DNA of 37,075 nt from an uncultured Dorea sp. (GTDB lineage Bacteria; Bacillota; Clostridia; Lachnospirales; Lachnospiraceae), in NCBI GenBank assembly GCA_948602995.1, contig CAPEBR010000037.1, positions 1-37,075 of the forward strand, read 5' to 3'. Made by a program: the position numbers and the translations under genes. Each line of letters begins with the position of its first letter. The stretch's first letter is position 1. Positions 7,585-16,431 of the stretch are shown here, piece by piece. The notes under the pieces are model-generated. The model was not told the origin of the DNA. It made no database searches and saw only the letters and a list, made by a program, of their open reading frames with translations.

Positions 7585-9594
7585 ATGAGTGTAAAATTTA
7601 AAGAGATGTTATATGGCGGAGACTATAATCCAGAGCAATGGCCCAAGGAAATATGGCAGAAGGATATGGAGCTGTTTAACAAGGCGGGGATCAATAGTGC
7701 TACGATTAATGTTTTTTCCTGGGCGAGAGTTCAGCCGTCAGAGGAGACGTATGATTTCAGCGAGCTGGATGATATTGTGGATATGCTGACAAGGGAAGGG
7801 AAGCAGATTGTGCTGGCGACTTCCACAGCGGCTCTTCCGGCATGGATGGTAAAGCGCTATCCAGAGGTGGCAAGGACTGATTATGAAGGCCGCCGCCATA
7901 AATTCGGGCAGCGGCACAATGCCTGCCCCAATAGTCCGGTTTACCAGCGCTTCAGCAGGGAGCTTGCAGCAAGGCTTGCAGAGCGCTATGGGAGTAATGA
8001 GAATGTGGTGTGCTGGCATGTGAATAATGAATATGGCGGAGAGTGCTATTGTGAGAACTGTGAGAAGGCATTCCGCGTCTGGCTCAGGAAGAAGTATAAG
8101 ACAATAGAGGCACTGAATCAGGCATGGAATCTTGCATTTTGGGGACATACTATCTATGACTGGGACGAGGTTGTACTGCCCAATGCCCTCAGCGAGGGGC
8201 TGGAGGGCGATAAGACGGCATTCGCAGGAATTTCGATTGATTATATGAGGTTTAATTCAGACAGTATCCTGAATAACTTCAAGGCGGAGCGGGATGCGAT
8301 CCGGCAGTATGACAAGGATACTCCGGTCACCACGAATCTGATGGGAACCTTTAAGGGGCTGGATTATTTTAAATGGGCGAAGGAGATGGATATTGTCTCC
8401 TGGGATAATTATCCGAGTTATGATACTCCGTGGAGCAGGACAGCCATGAGTCATGATTTAATGCGGGGACTTAAGGATGCGCCTTTTATGCTGATGGAGC
8501 AGACGCCGAGCCAGCAGAACTGGCAGCCTTATAATTCCCTGAAAAAACCGGGGCAGATGCGTGCACAGAGCTATCAGACGATTGCCCATGGCGCAGATAC
8601 GATTCAGTTTTTCCAGCTTCGAAGATCCGTGGGAGGATGTGAGAAATTCCACGGGGCGGTGATTGAACATGTGGGCTCTGAGAATACGAGAGTATTCAGG
8701 GAGATTTCACAGCTTGGAGAGGAATTAAAGAAAGCAGGAAGAACAATCTCCGGATCTAGAAATGAGGCCAGGGTCGGGATTATGTTCGACTGGGATAACT
8801 ACTGGGCACTGGAGTATACAAGCGGTCCCAATAAAGACTTGATGTACGTGGATCAGATTTTCCGGTTTTACGAATATTTTTATCATAAGAATATTGCAGT
8901 GGACATGATACCTGTGGATGCAGACCTTGGGAAATATGATCTGGTGGCGGCGCCTGTGCTGTATATGGTAAAAGAAGGTGTGGCAGAGGCACTTGAGGAA
9001 TATGTAGCGGCAGGCGGCACTCTTGTGACAGGCGTCATGAGTGGTATTGTGGATCAGTCCGATAATGTGCATCTTGGAGGATATCCGGGACCGCTCAGGA
9101 AGCTTGCAGGTATCTGGGCAGAGGAGATTGATGCACTGGCTCCGGAACAGAGCAATGAGATTGTATTTAAGGACGGATTAAGGGGACAGTGCAATATGTT
9201 GTGTGATATTATTCACCTGGAGGGCGCAAAAGACATTGCACAGTATGGAAGCGATTTCTATGCTGGAACACCTGCAGTTACGGAAAACAGCTTCGGAAAG
9301 GGCTGCACCTGTTATGTGGGAACGGTTTTGTCAGAGGAAGCTCTTGGGAGGGTATTAGAGCTTATGTGTGACAGGGCCAAAATTACACCGGTTATTGAAG
9401 AGGAGACCAGGCTTGAAGTGACAAAAAGAGTGACAGACAAGGAAGACCTTTATTTTGTCATGAACTTTAAGGACGAAGAGCTTCCGCTTCCAAAGGTATT
9501 TGGAGGAAAGAAGAATCTGCTGACAGGGAGCGCGCTCACAGAAGGGGAGATGCTGAAAAAATACGATGTCAGGATTGTATGCTGCCCGAAATAG
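7585..9594 (+). CDS. Beta-galactosidase, glycoside hydrolase family 42
   Basis: 669 residues. Cytosolic GH42 enzymes release galactose from the non-reducing end of beta-galactosides and oligosaccharides. The N-terminal barrel opens with LYGGDYNPEQWP. The acid/base is E149 in WHVNNEYGG and the nucleophile E305 in LMEQTPSQQNW. The Zn-type cysteines of the family are present (NACPNSP, then ECYCENC). The middle alpha/beta domain and short C-terminal beta domain complete a normal-length enzyme. No signal peptide is seen. ATG at 7585 is preferred over the upstream start at 7510: homology begins there, GGAAGGGG precedes it, and the extra 25 residues come from a hairpin-containing leader. The two-component system follows 57 nt downstream, but a functional link is not evident. 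Confidence 0.93.
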   Translation: MSVKFKEMLYGGDYNPEQWPKEIWQKDMELFNKAGINSATINVFSWARVQPSEETYDFSELDDIVDMLTREGKQIVLATSTAALPAWMVKRYPEVARTDYEGRRHKFGQRHNACPNSPVYQRFSRELAARLAERYGSNENVVCWHVNNEYGGECYCENCEKAFRVWLRKKYKTIEALNQAWNLAFWGHTIYDWDEVVLPNALSEGLEGDKTAFAGISIDYMRFNSDSILNNFKAERDAIRQYDKDTPVTTNLMGTFKGLDYFKWAKEMDIVSWDNYPSYDTPWSRTAMSHDLMRGLKDAPFMLMEQTPSQQNWQPYNSLKKPGQMRAQSYQTIAHGADTIQFFQLRRSVGGCEKFHGAVIEHVGSENTRVFREISQLGEELKKAGRTISGSRNEARVGIMFDWDNYWALEYTSGPNKDLMYVDQIFRFYEYFYHKNIAVDMIPVDADLGKYDLVAAPVLYMVKEGVAEALEEYVAAGGTLVTGVMSGIVDQSDNVHLGGYPGPLRKLAGIWAEEIDALAPEQSNEIVFKDGLRGQCNMLCDIIHLEGAKDIAQYGSDFYAGTPAVTENSFGKGCTCYVGTVLSEEALGRVLELMCDRAKITPVIEEETRLEVTKRVTDKEDLYFVMNFKDEELPLPKVFGGKKNLLTGSALTEGEMLKKYDVRIVCCPK

Positions 9595-9651
9595 CTGCAG
9601 TATATGTAATACTGCATACAGAATTCATTCAGGAGAAGGTGATATAATACG

Positions 9652-10356
9652 ATGAAACAGATCTTACTGGCAGAGGATGATCTGAGCTTAATAAGCGGAC
9701 TTTCTTTTGCTGTTAAAAAGGAAGGGTATGGGATAGACATTGCCCGCACAAGCCTTGAAGCAGATAAGCTTTGGGCGGATGTAAGATATGATCTGGTTAT
9801 TCTGGATGTTTCTCTTCCTGATGGCTCTGGATTTGAATTGTGCAAGAGGCTTCGCCGGACCTCTAAGGTTCCGATCATGTTTTTAACTGCTGCGGACGAA
9901 GAGACAGATATGATTATGGGACTGGATATAGGGGGAGATGATTATATTACAAAGCCGTTTAAGCTGGCTGTATTCCTGTCAAGGGTCAATGCTCTCCTTC
10001 GCAGAAGCAGTAATTTCAGCCAGGAGACTTTGGAACTGAATTCAAATGAAATCAGAGTAGATCTGGTTAAAGGAGAGGTCTGTAAAAGGGGAGAGCCAGT
10101 TGACCTGACGGCAAGTGAATATAAGCTGCTGTGCTTTTTTATGGAGAATCCCAATATTATACTTTCACCGGAGCAGATTTTAGGCAGACTGTGGGACTGC
10201 AATGAAAACTATGTGGATCATAATACCCTGACGGTCTATATACGGAGACTGCGAACAAAGATTGAGGATGACCCGGGAAAGCCTGAAAGAATTGTAACCG
10301 TCCGGCGTATGGGTTATAAATGGAATACGGCAGAGGGAAGCAGGTCTGTTCGCTGA
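9652..10356 (+). CDS. OmpR/PhoB-family response regulator
   Basis: 234 residues. The receiver domain (1-115) has the acidic pair D9/D10, phosphoacceptor D52 in VILDVSLPDG and K101 in DDYITKPF. The winged-helix C-terminal domain (about 128-225) carries LTASEYKLLCFF and VDHNTLTVYIRRLRTKIE. AGGAGAAGG precedes the ATG. The kinase gene starts 9 nt after the stop, so the pair is co-transcribed. Probable targets are the adjacent ABC transporter genes. Architecture resembles the BceR/VanR type that answers cell-envelope antibiotics; the inducer cannot be read from sequence. Confidence 0.93.
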   Translation: MKQILLAEDDLSLISGLSFAVKKEGYGIDIARTSLEADKLWADVRYDLVILDVSLPDGSGFELCKRLRRTSKVPIMFLTAADEETDMIMGLDIGGDDYITKPFKLAVFLSRVNALLRRSSNFSQETLELNSNEIRVDLVKGEVCKRGEPVDLTASEYKLLCFFMENPNIILSPEQILGRLWDCNENYVDHNTLTVYIRRLRTKIEDDPGKPERIVTVRRMGYKWNTAEGSRSVR

Positions 10357-10364
10357 GGTGCGGG

Positions 10365-11402
10365 ATGAAGATACTGGCAAATCGAAAAATCAAAGCATTG
10401 TTTTATAAAATCCTGTTGTCCATGCTGGTCTTCTCATTATTTTCTGCGGCCGTTATGTGGCTTTTGCAGGGAAAGGACGCATTTTATGTCTGGATTGGCG
10501 CTGCAGGCATGGGGATTTTTATAGTATCAGCCTGTTATAGTTACTTCAAAGAGCAGAATGAGATTATGGAAAATGCAGCCAGGCAGATCAGAGAGTATAT
10601 TTCAGGAAACAAGGAGGCGCGGATCGAATGCCAGGATGAGGGCGAATTGTACAGACTGTTTCATGAGGTGAATTCCCTGGTATCCATTTTGAATGCCCAT
10701 ATTGAAAATGAGGGGAAGGAGAAGGAATTTTTAAGAAATACGATATCAGATATTTCCCATCAGCTAAAGACGCCTCTGGCAGCATTGAACATCTATAACG
10801 ATATTTTGCAGGGAGAAGCAGAGAATCCGCCTGCAGTCAAAGAATTCGCAGATCTTTCGGAACAGGAGCTGGAAAGGATTGAAACTCTGGTACAGAATTT
10901 GCTAAATATCTCGAAATTTGATGCAGGCACAATTGTGATGGAAAAGGCAGCGGAAAATATGTGTGAGATGATGGAATGTATCAGGAAACGTTTCTCGTTC
11001 CGTGCAGAACAAGAAGGAAAAGAGATTATTCTCTCAGGAGACGAATCCATAGATTTTGCCTGTGACCGTAACTGGATGATGGAAGCAGTGAGTAATATTG
11101 TAAAAAATGCCCTGGATCATACAAAGAAAGGAGACTCGGTCCGGATTGCCTGGAAGGTATCAGCATCAGCGCTTCAGATTGCCATAAAAGATAATGGGAG
11201 AGGGATTCATCCCCAGGATCTGTATTATATTTTTAAAAGATTTTATCGAAGCAGGTATTCTAAGGATACACAGGGGATCGGGCTTGGCCTGCCTCTTGCC
11301 AAGTCTATTATTGAAGCGCACGGGGGCAGTATAACGGCAGATAGTGAACTGGGAGCCGGAGCTGCATTTTATCTGTATTTTCCCGGTGTTCCACCCGGCT
11401 AG
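10365..11402 (+). CDS. Sensor histidine kinase with short extracellular loop (BceS-like)
   Basis: 345 residues. Two membrane helices (about 11-34 and 40-61) are separated by a loop of only a few residues, so there is no extracellular sensor domain; this is the intramembrane-sensing layout. The H box is ISHQLKTPLAA with H132. N box NIVKNALDH, G1 DNGRGI, F box FKRFYRS and G2 GIGLGLPLAKSII follow. GAGG overlapping the previous stop is 6 nt before the ATG at 10365. In Bce-type systems such kinases rely on the partner ABC transporter to sense the drug; the neighbouring ABC genes make that likely here (inference). Confidence 0.92.
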   Translation: MKILANRKIKALFYKILLSMLVFSLFSAAVMWLLQGKDAFYVWIGAAGMGIFIVSACYSYFKEQNEIMENAARQIREYISGNKEARIECQDEGELYRLFHEVNSLVSILNAHIENEGKEKEFLRNTISDISHQLKTPLAALNIYNDILQGEAENPPAVKEFADLSEQELERIETLVQNLLNISKFDAGTIVMEKAAENMCEMMECIRKRFSFRAEQEGKEIILSGDESIDFACDRNWMMEAVSNIVKNALDHTKKGDSVRIAWKVSASALQIAIKDNGRGIHPQDLYYIFKRFYRSRYSKDTQGIGLGLPLAKSIIEAHGGSITADSELGAGAAFYLYFPGVPPG

Positions 11403-11430
11403 AGCGCTAGAGCGTGTTTGAAAATTCATT

Positions 11431-11446
11431 CCTACAAAATTGTAGG
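11431..11446. promoter_or_regulatory. Palindrome CCTACAAAATTGTAGG, candidate operator
   Basis: Perfect 7-bp half sites with a 2-bp centre, between the kinase and ABC genes. The position suits a binding site for the response regulator, though OmpR-type regulators usually bind direct repeats. No clear promoter was identified next to it. Confidence 0.45.
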
Positions 11447-11487
11447 ATCATTGTAATATTACAGTAGGGTTGGCGTGATATGCTTTT

Positions 11488-11529
11488 CGTACATGGAAAA
11501 GAGAATGATTTTCCATGTACGATTTTTTT
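11488..11529 (+). terminator. Strong rho-independent terminator between kinase and ABC genes
   Basis: Stem CGTACATGGAAAA with a perfect 13-bp partner TTTTCCATGTACG, 8-nt loop and seven Ts. It ends 40 nt before the ABC ATPase start, too close to leave room for a full promoter afterwards. Confidence 0.88.
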
Positions 11530-11569
11530 ATGATAGTAAGAAACGAAAAAAGAAAGAGGTGTTTTACTT

Positions 11570-12253
11570 ATGAATTTGTTGGAAGTGAAGTCAGTATCCA
11601 AAACCTACGGAGAAGGAGATACAGCCGTCCATGCACTTAAAAAGGTAAGCTTTTCGGTTCCAAAAGGAGAATTTGTTGCAGTTGTGGGGGAATCGGGTTC
11701 CGGCAAGAGTACCCTGCTTAATATGATCGGTGCACTGGATACTCCTTCCTTTGGCAAGGTGTATATTGACAGCAAGGATATCTTTGCAATGAAGGAGAGA
11801 AATCTTACGGTTTTCCGCCGCAGGAATATTGGGTTTATCTTCCAGAGCTTTAATCTGATTCCAGAGCTGACGGTTGAGCAGAATATGGTCTTTCCGGTAT
11901 TGCTTGATTACCAGAAGCCCGACAGGGAATACATGGAAGAGCTTCTGGCTATATTAAATCTTGAGGAACGTAGGGATCACCTGCCAGGCCAGCTGTCAGG
12001 GGGCCAGCAGCAGAGAGTGGCAATCGGGCGGGCGCTGATTACCCGGCCTGCCCTTATCCTGGCAGATGAGCCTACGGGGAATCTGGACACACAGAACAGC
12101 CGGGAGGTGATTGGTCTGTTAAAGGAAGCCTCAAAAAAATATGAGCAGACCATTATTATGATTACACATAACCGGAGTATTGCCCAGACGGCAGACCGCA
12201 TCCTGCAGGTTTCGGACGGAGAATTGACGGACTTTGGGAGGTGCAAAGAATGA
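11570..12253 (+). CDS. ABC transporter ATP-binding protein (MacB/BceA/LolD-like)
   Basis: 227 residues. Walker A GESGSGKST (40-48), Q loop in FIFQSFNLIPELTVEQN, signature LSGGQQQR, Walker B LILADEPTGNLD, and H loop ITHN. It belongs to the family that drives FtsX-type permeases for peptide or lipoprotein export and antimicrobial-peptide resistance. AAAGAGGTG precedes the ATG. The stop overlaps the permease start (ATGA), so the two subunits are translationally coupled. The upstream terminator suggests read-through or attenuation control. Confidence 0.94.
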   Translation: MNLLEVKSVSKTYGEGDTAVHALKKVSFSVPKGEFVAVVGESGSGKSTLLNMIGALDTPSFGKVYIDSKDIFAMKERNLTVFRRRNIGFIFQSFNLIPELTVEQNMVFPVLLDYQKPDREYMEELLAILNLEERRDHLPGQLSGGQQQRVAIGRALITRPALILADEPTGNLDTQNSREVIGLLKEASKKYEQTIIMITHNRSIAQTADRILQVSDGELTDFGRCKE

Positions 12254-14580
12254 AAAGCTATCTTAGCCTGATTCCGGTTTCTGCCCGTGTACACAGACGG
12301 CAGAACCGTATGACGCTTCTGTGTATTATTATTTCAGTGTTTCTCGTCACAGCCGTTTTCAGCGTGGCGGATCTGTTTCTCAGGTCCAACAGCAAAGCAT
12401 TGCTGGATAAACACGGCAGCTGGCATATACGGATTCAGAATCTTTCCAGGGACGCTGCAGAAGAGATTAGCAGACGCTCAGATGTCGAGGCCGTCGGCTG
12501 GTCTGATTCCTTTAATACAGACGCGGATCAGCCATATCAGATCGGTGGAAAAAAAGCGGCGCTTTTTGGTGTGGATGAAACTTATATCTCACAGCTTGTA
12601 AACAGTCTGGAAGAAGGAGCCCTTTTCGGGAAAGATAACGAAGTAATGCTGAGCAGCAATGCAAAGCTGGCCCTGGATGTGCGGCCCGGGGATCATGTGA
12701 CAGTGCATACGCCTGCCGGAGACCGGGACTTTACCGTGTCTGGTTTTGGATCAGATGACAAAGAGTATTATCAGGGGCAGACCTATATGGTTGCCGTGTA
12801 TATGACAAGGGATGCCTTCCATGCAATAATGGCTGCAAATAAGGTGGAGGAACATCCGTCCTGTTATGTGAAGTTCAGGAAAGCATCAGGTGCGTCAAAG
12901 ACTGCTTCGGAAATTCAGAAGAGATACAGTCTGGACAATGAAAGCATCATCGAAAATACTGCCGCTATGGGGCTTTCCGTGCAGAGCAGCAATCAGTCCA
13001 TTCAAACAATTTATGGAATAGCAGCCATATTGTTTGCCATGGTATTACTGGCAGGGGTATTGATGATCTCCGGCAGCATGAACAGTAATGTTGCCCAAAG
13101 GATAAGATTCTTCGGTATGATGCGCTGTATCGGTGCAAGCCGCCGGCAGATCATCCGGTTTGTACGTCTGGAGGCATTGAACTGGTGTAAAACAGCAGTA
13201 CCTGCCGGCCTGATTCTGGGTACGCTGGCAAGCTGGGGGATCTGTGCATACATGCGTTTTGGCATTGGGGGCGAGTTTGCTTATATGCAGGTATTAACCT
13301 TAAGCCCTGCCGGGCTGTTAAGCGGCGTGCTGGTTGGCGTTGTAACCGTTTTGCTGGCGGCGCAGGCTCCTGCAAAGCGGGCCGCAGGGGCGTCTCCCAT
13401 ATCAGCAGTCTCCGGCAATTCAGAAACAAGGTTGTCCGGGAATCGTGCACTCAGGAGGAAGGTGGGAAGAATCGAAAGGACGCTGGGCATTCATCATGCC
13501 ACAGGCTCTAGAAAGAACTGGCTTCTGATGACGAGTTCCTTTGCACTTACGATTGTTCTGGCTTTATGTTTTTCAATTGGCCTGGATTTTGCAAAGGGTT
13601 TGATGCCTACCATGGACTCCTGGCAGCCGGACCTTACGCTCTGCGGTTATAGCAATGCGCTTTTGCTGGAACAGAATTTAAAAGATGAGATGAGTGAAAT
13701 TTCCGGTGTGGAGAGTGTTTATGGAACATCATATCTGGATGATATTGAGGTGACTTCTTCAAGGAAGGGAATCAATCAGATCAATCTGGAATCCTACGAT
13801 GACTGCATGCTGGAAAACGCAAAGGAAAATGTAGTTGAAGGGAACCTGGCAGATCTTTATGGAGACAGCGGTAAGGCTATGACTGTCTATAATAAAGATA
13901 ACCCGTTGAAAGTCGGAGATACAATCCAGATTGGAGGAAAGGAGATTGAGATCACCTGCGCTGTATCCAGAAGCCTGTTTCCCAGTGAACGGCTTGTGAT
14001 CTGCTCCCAGGAGACATTTGAGAGGCTGACAGGGGAGAAAAATCATACGATGATCGGCGTGCAGCTTGGAGGGGAAGCAGATGATGAGACAGTAAGCCGG
14101 ATCAGCAAATTTGCCGGGAGCGATGTGATTTTTACAGATGTAAGGGAAGATATCCGGCAAAGCAATACTACTTATATGGCAACACAGATCGGTGTATATG
14201 GATTTTTGGGGATCATCGGTATGGTTACCATGTTCTATATTATCAACAGCATTTCCATCAGTGCAGCTGCCCGGGCAAAGCAATATGGCGCTATGCGGGC
14301 TGTCGGCATGGACGGCGGACAGCTGACCCGGATGATAAGGGCAGAAGCATTTACTTATGCTCTGTCCGGTCTTGCCATCGGCTGCATGACTGGGCTTTTG
14401 CTTAGTTACTTCTTGTATGACCGGCTGATTACGCGGTATTTCGGAACGGTCTGGCATCCGCCGGTGGCAATGCTTTGTGTGATCATTGTGTTTGTGGTGA
14501 TTTGCGCAGCAGCAGCGGTGCACGCACCGGCAAAACGAATTCGGAATATGGCGATTACAGACATCATCAATGAATGTTAA
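12250..14580 (+). CDS. ABC transporter permease with two FtsX domains
   Basis: 776 residues. A first membrane helix (about 17-40) is followed by an extracellular MacB-type domain, then helices at about 255-390 that form the first FtsX domain. A second helix near 428 is followed by another extracellular domain and a final FtsX domain (about 650-770), containing RAKQYGAMRAVGMDGGQL. The duplicated half-structure is typical of the long FtsX permeases of Firmicutes next to two-component systems, rather than of classical BceB. ATG at 12250 is preferred to GTG at 12241: GGAGG is 9 nt upstream and ATG overlaps the ATPase stop. It probably expels or senses a membrane-active compound; the substrate is unknown. 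Confidence 0.92.
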   Translation: MKSYLSLIPVSARVHRRQNRMTLLCIIISVFLVTAVFSVADLFLRSNSKALLDKHGSWHIRIQNLSRDAAEEISRRSDVEAVGWSDSFNTDADQPYQIGGKKAALFGVDETYISQLVNSLEEGALFGKDNEVMLSSNAKLALDVRPGDHVTVHTPAGDRDFTVSGFGSDDKEYYQGQTYMVAVYMTRDAFHAIMAANKVEEHPSCYVKFRKASGASKTASEIQKRYSLDNESIIENTAAMGLSVQSSNQSIQTIYGIAAILFAMVLLAGVLMISGSMNSNVAQRIRFFGMMRCIGASRRQIIRFVRLEALNWCKTAVPAGLILGTLASWGICAYMRFGIGGEFAYMQVLTLSPAGLLSGVLVGVVTVLLAAQAPAKRAAGASPISAVSGNSETRLSGNRALRRKVGRIERTLGIHHATGSRKNWLLMTSSFALTIVLALCFSIGLDFAKGLMPTMDSWQPDLTLCGYSNALLLEQNLKDEMSEISGVESVYGTSYLDDIEVTSSRKGINQINLESYDDCMLENAKENVVEGNLADLYGDSGKAMTVYNKDNPLKVGDTIQIGGKEIEITCAVSRSLFPSERLVICSQETFERLTGEKNHTMIGVQLGGEADDETVSRISKFAGSDVIFTDVREDIRQSNTTYMATQIGVYGFLGIIGMVTMFYIINSISISAAARAKQYGAMRAVGMDGGQLTRMIRAEAFTYALSGLAIGCMTGLLLSYFLYDRLITRYFGTVWHPPVAMLCVIIVFVVICAAAAVHAPAKRIRNMAITDIINEC

Positions 14581-14599
14581 AAATAGAAAAGAGGAGTGA

Positions 14600-14641
14600 T
14601 GAATCAGGGACAGGGTAAAATACTCTGTCCCTGCAGATTCA
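14600..14641. terminator. Long hairpin between convergent genes
   Basis: GGGACAG/CTGTCCC core (14607-14631) with an outer TGAATC/GATTCA helix. It contains the stop codon of the minus-strand AAA gene and follows the permease stop by 20 nt. A poly-T tail is lacking, so strength is uncertain. Confidence 0.6.
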
Positions 14642-16207
14642 TATGACTATATCGAAGATCCGCTTTCCTTGATATACTACCCATTCCGCATGACGCTGCT
14701 TCTGTTTCCGAAAGTCGAACGTTAGCAGATAGCCTTCTGCTGCCTGCCTGTTTTCCAGGTATTCATATAATTGATGATAGGCGTCTTCATGTTTTTTTGT
14801 ACCATACCATCGCTTTAACTCTAAAATATACTGTTCAGTTCCGTAGTCTACGACAACATCCATTCGCCTCTCTGAATTTGTCCGGGATTCGATGTGATAG
14901 AACCCCTTTCCATTAATGAGAGGGCGAAGATATGTGAGAAAAAGGATTCTGCCATGTTCCTCTAAAAATTTTCTGTTTTTCATACTTTCATAGAGTCCCC
15001 CGTAGTGCTCTGAGAATTTCCGTAGCGCATACTCCATGGAAAAGCGGCCATTTTGAATTACATCTTCTGTTAAAACACCGGAGATCTTTACCTGTTCTTT
15101 GCTTTCCATGTTTTTTGATATAAAGTAGTTTGCAATTTTTATTTCAAACATGCGGTTGTCAATTACAGCCCGCCCGTTTTCATTATAGATAAAACCAAAT
15201 GTCGCAGCAAGGTCAATGACGGAGTTCGTCCGTTCATACTGCTTTTCCTGTCCAAGAATCAGCAGTTCGTACATAAATGTCCGTAGCTTTTCATTACTTT
15301 CCAGATGGTGGGACATGTCATCAAAAAGTGTATTTTTTTCAGCCAGAATTCTTTTTACGGCATTTTTCAGGCCTGCAGGATTCCAGGCCAATCCAGTTTC
15401 GTCAACCTCCTGGCAGATTCTGCTTACAAGGAAAGGATATCCTCTTGTATAATCCCAGATCAGGGCGGCGATTCCCTGTATATCCATATGCACATGATGC
15501 TCGTTCTCATATTCTGCCATCATAGAACTGATTTCAGAAACAGAAAGTGATAGATCTATGTCAAAATTTGCTGCAATATTCCAGGGAGAGTTGTATTTTA
15601 TTTCCCCGTCCACAGGTGTGGAATATCCTTTTTCAATCATCCGCAGTTTTATATTTTTAATATCATATACTCCTGCAAGGATAACACTAAAAAAAGTATG
15701 GTCTTCTTCTGATTTCCTCGCAAGATATTTTCCGCGGAGCATACCAAGGAAATGCAGGAAAACCTGATTATCAGATGCCTGGTCTACTTCGTCAATGATT
15801 AAGACTACGTTTCGGCTGCTGCAGAAATCCGTGATTTTTTCGGACAATTTTAAAAAACTGTCCGTTTTTGTGATATATTCATTCCAAAATGTACAGTCGC
15901 CTTCATTTGCAGAAGAAAACCGGAGACTCTTTCCGAAAAGCTCATCAAATCCAAGGCAGAAGCCGGATTCACTGGAAAAAAAGGTTTTGCCGACTCCTTC
16001 AAAGCTGATTTTTGATACAATGTATTCTGGATTTAGCCGGTTTTTTAATGCCTGTAAGACGGTCGTCTTGCCATATTGCCGAGCCCGGTTCATCGTGAAG
16101 TACTTTCCGGCATCTGCCATTGCCTTGATCTGCGTTACTTTACCGGATATATCTGCCATATAATCATGGGCAGGTGTACATAATCCTGTTACATTAAAAT
16201 GCTTCAT
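14639..16207 (-). CDS. AAA-ATPase / PD-(D/E)XK nuclease-like protein
   Basis: 522 residues. P-loop NRARQYGKTTVLQAL, Walker B VVLIIDEVDQA, sensor-like FFSVILAGVYDIKN, then a helical region. The C-terminal nuclease-like domain contains RRMDVVVDYG and YILELKRWYG (D...E-x-K). It shares architecture with the protein at 5778 but is divergent, so they are paralogues of one broad family of unknown role. The ATG at 16207 is chosen: AAAGGAG lies 9 nt upstream and homology begins at MKHFNVTGL. A longer frame from GTG at 16270 reads through a palindromic repeat and is probably not used. All key motifs are intact, so unlike its relative it may be active. Confidence 0.85.
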   Translation of the reverse strand: MKHFNVTGLCTPAHDYMADISGKVTQIKAMADAGKYFTMNRARQYGKTTVLQALKNRLNPEYIVSKISFEGVGKTFFSSESGFCLGFDELFGKSLRFSSANEGDCTFWNEYITKTDSFLKLSEKITDFCSSRNVVLIIDEVDQASDNQVFLHFLGMLRGKYLARKSEEDHTFFSVILAGVYDIKNIKLRMIEKGYSTPVDGEIKYNSPWNIAANFDIDLSLSVSEISSMMAEYENEHHVHMDIQGIAALIWDYTRGYPFLVSRICQEVDETGLAWNPAGLKNAVKRILAEKNTLFDDMSHHLESNEKLRTFMYELLILGQEKQYERTNSVIDLAATFGFIYNENGRAVIDNRMFEIKIANYFISKNMESKEQVKISGVLTEDVIQNGRFSMEYALRKFSEHYGGLYESMKNRKFLEEHGRILFLTYLRPLINGKGFYHIESRTNSERRMDVVVDYGTEQYILELKRWYGTKKHEDAYHQLYEYLENRQAAEGYLLTFDFRKQKQRHAEWVVYQGKRIFDIVI

Positions 16208-16234
16208 TCCAGTCAACTCCTTTGGAAGGCCGTT

Positions 16235-16268
16235 GGTTACTGTCCAGTTACATCCGTGAACAGTAACC
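16235..16268 (-). repeat. Palindromic repeat family 1, short copy
   Basis: GGTTACTGT (16235-16243) and ACAGTAACC (16260-16268) form a perfect 9-bp stem around a 16-nt loop. It lies 27 nt upstream of the AAA gene start, within its leader. Confidence 0.8.
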
Positions 16269-16362
16269 ACTGTTTATATAGTTTCATTATACATTTTTTA
16301 AAGCCGGTTGAAAAGTACAGACAGAGAGAATGTAATATTTTTTTGAAGGGTCAGATAGTTCC

Positions 16363-16391
16363 TTAACTTTTTATGTGATGTGTCCGATAAT
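16363..16391 (+). promoter_or_regulatory. Promoter fitting sigma-28 (FliA/SigD) or sigma-A
   Basis: TAAC (16364-16367), 15 bp, TCCGATAA (16383-16390) fits the flagellar sigma pattern TAAA-N15-GCCGATAA in 10 of 12 positions. The same DNA read as sigma-A gives TTAACT, 17 bp, GATAAT. It lies about 40 nt before the hypothetical gene. Confidence 0.5.
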
Positions 16392-16431
16392 AATAGAGAG
16401 GTATTTGATAAACAGGAAGCGGTGATACATC

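Noticed and set aside
13759..14523. Long minus-strand frame (254 codons) inside the ABC permease
   Set aside because: Rich in His, Cys and Pro as in antisense shadows; the plus strand has clear FtsX motifs over the same stretch.
16208..16270. N-terminal extension of the second AAA gene from GTG at 16270
   Set aside because: The extension is encoded by a palindromic repeat, and AAAGGAG is correctly placed for ATG at 16207.
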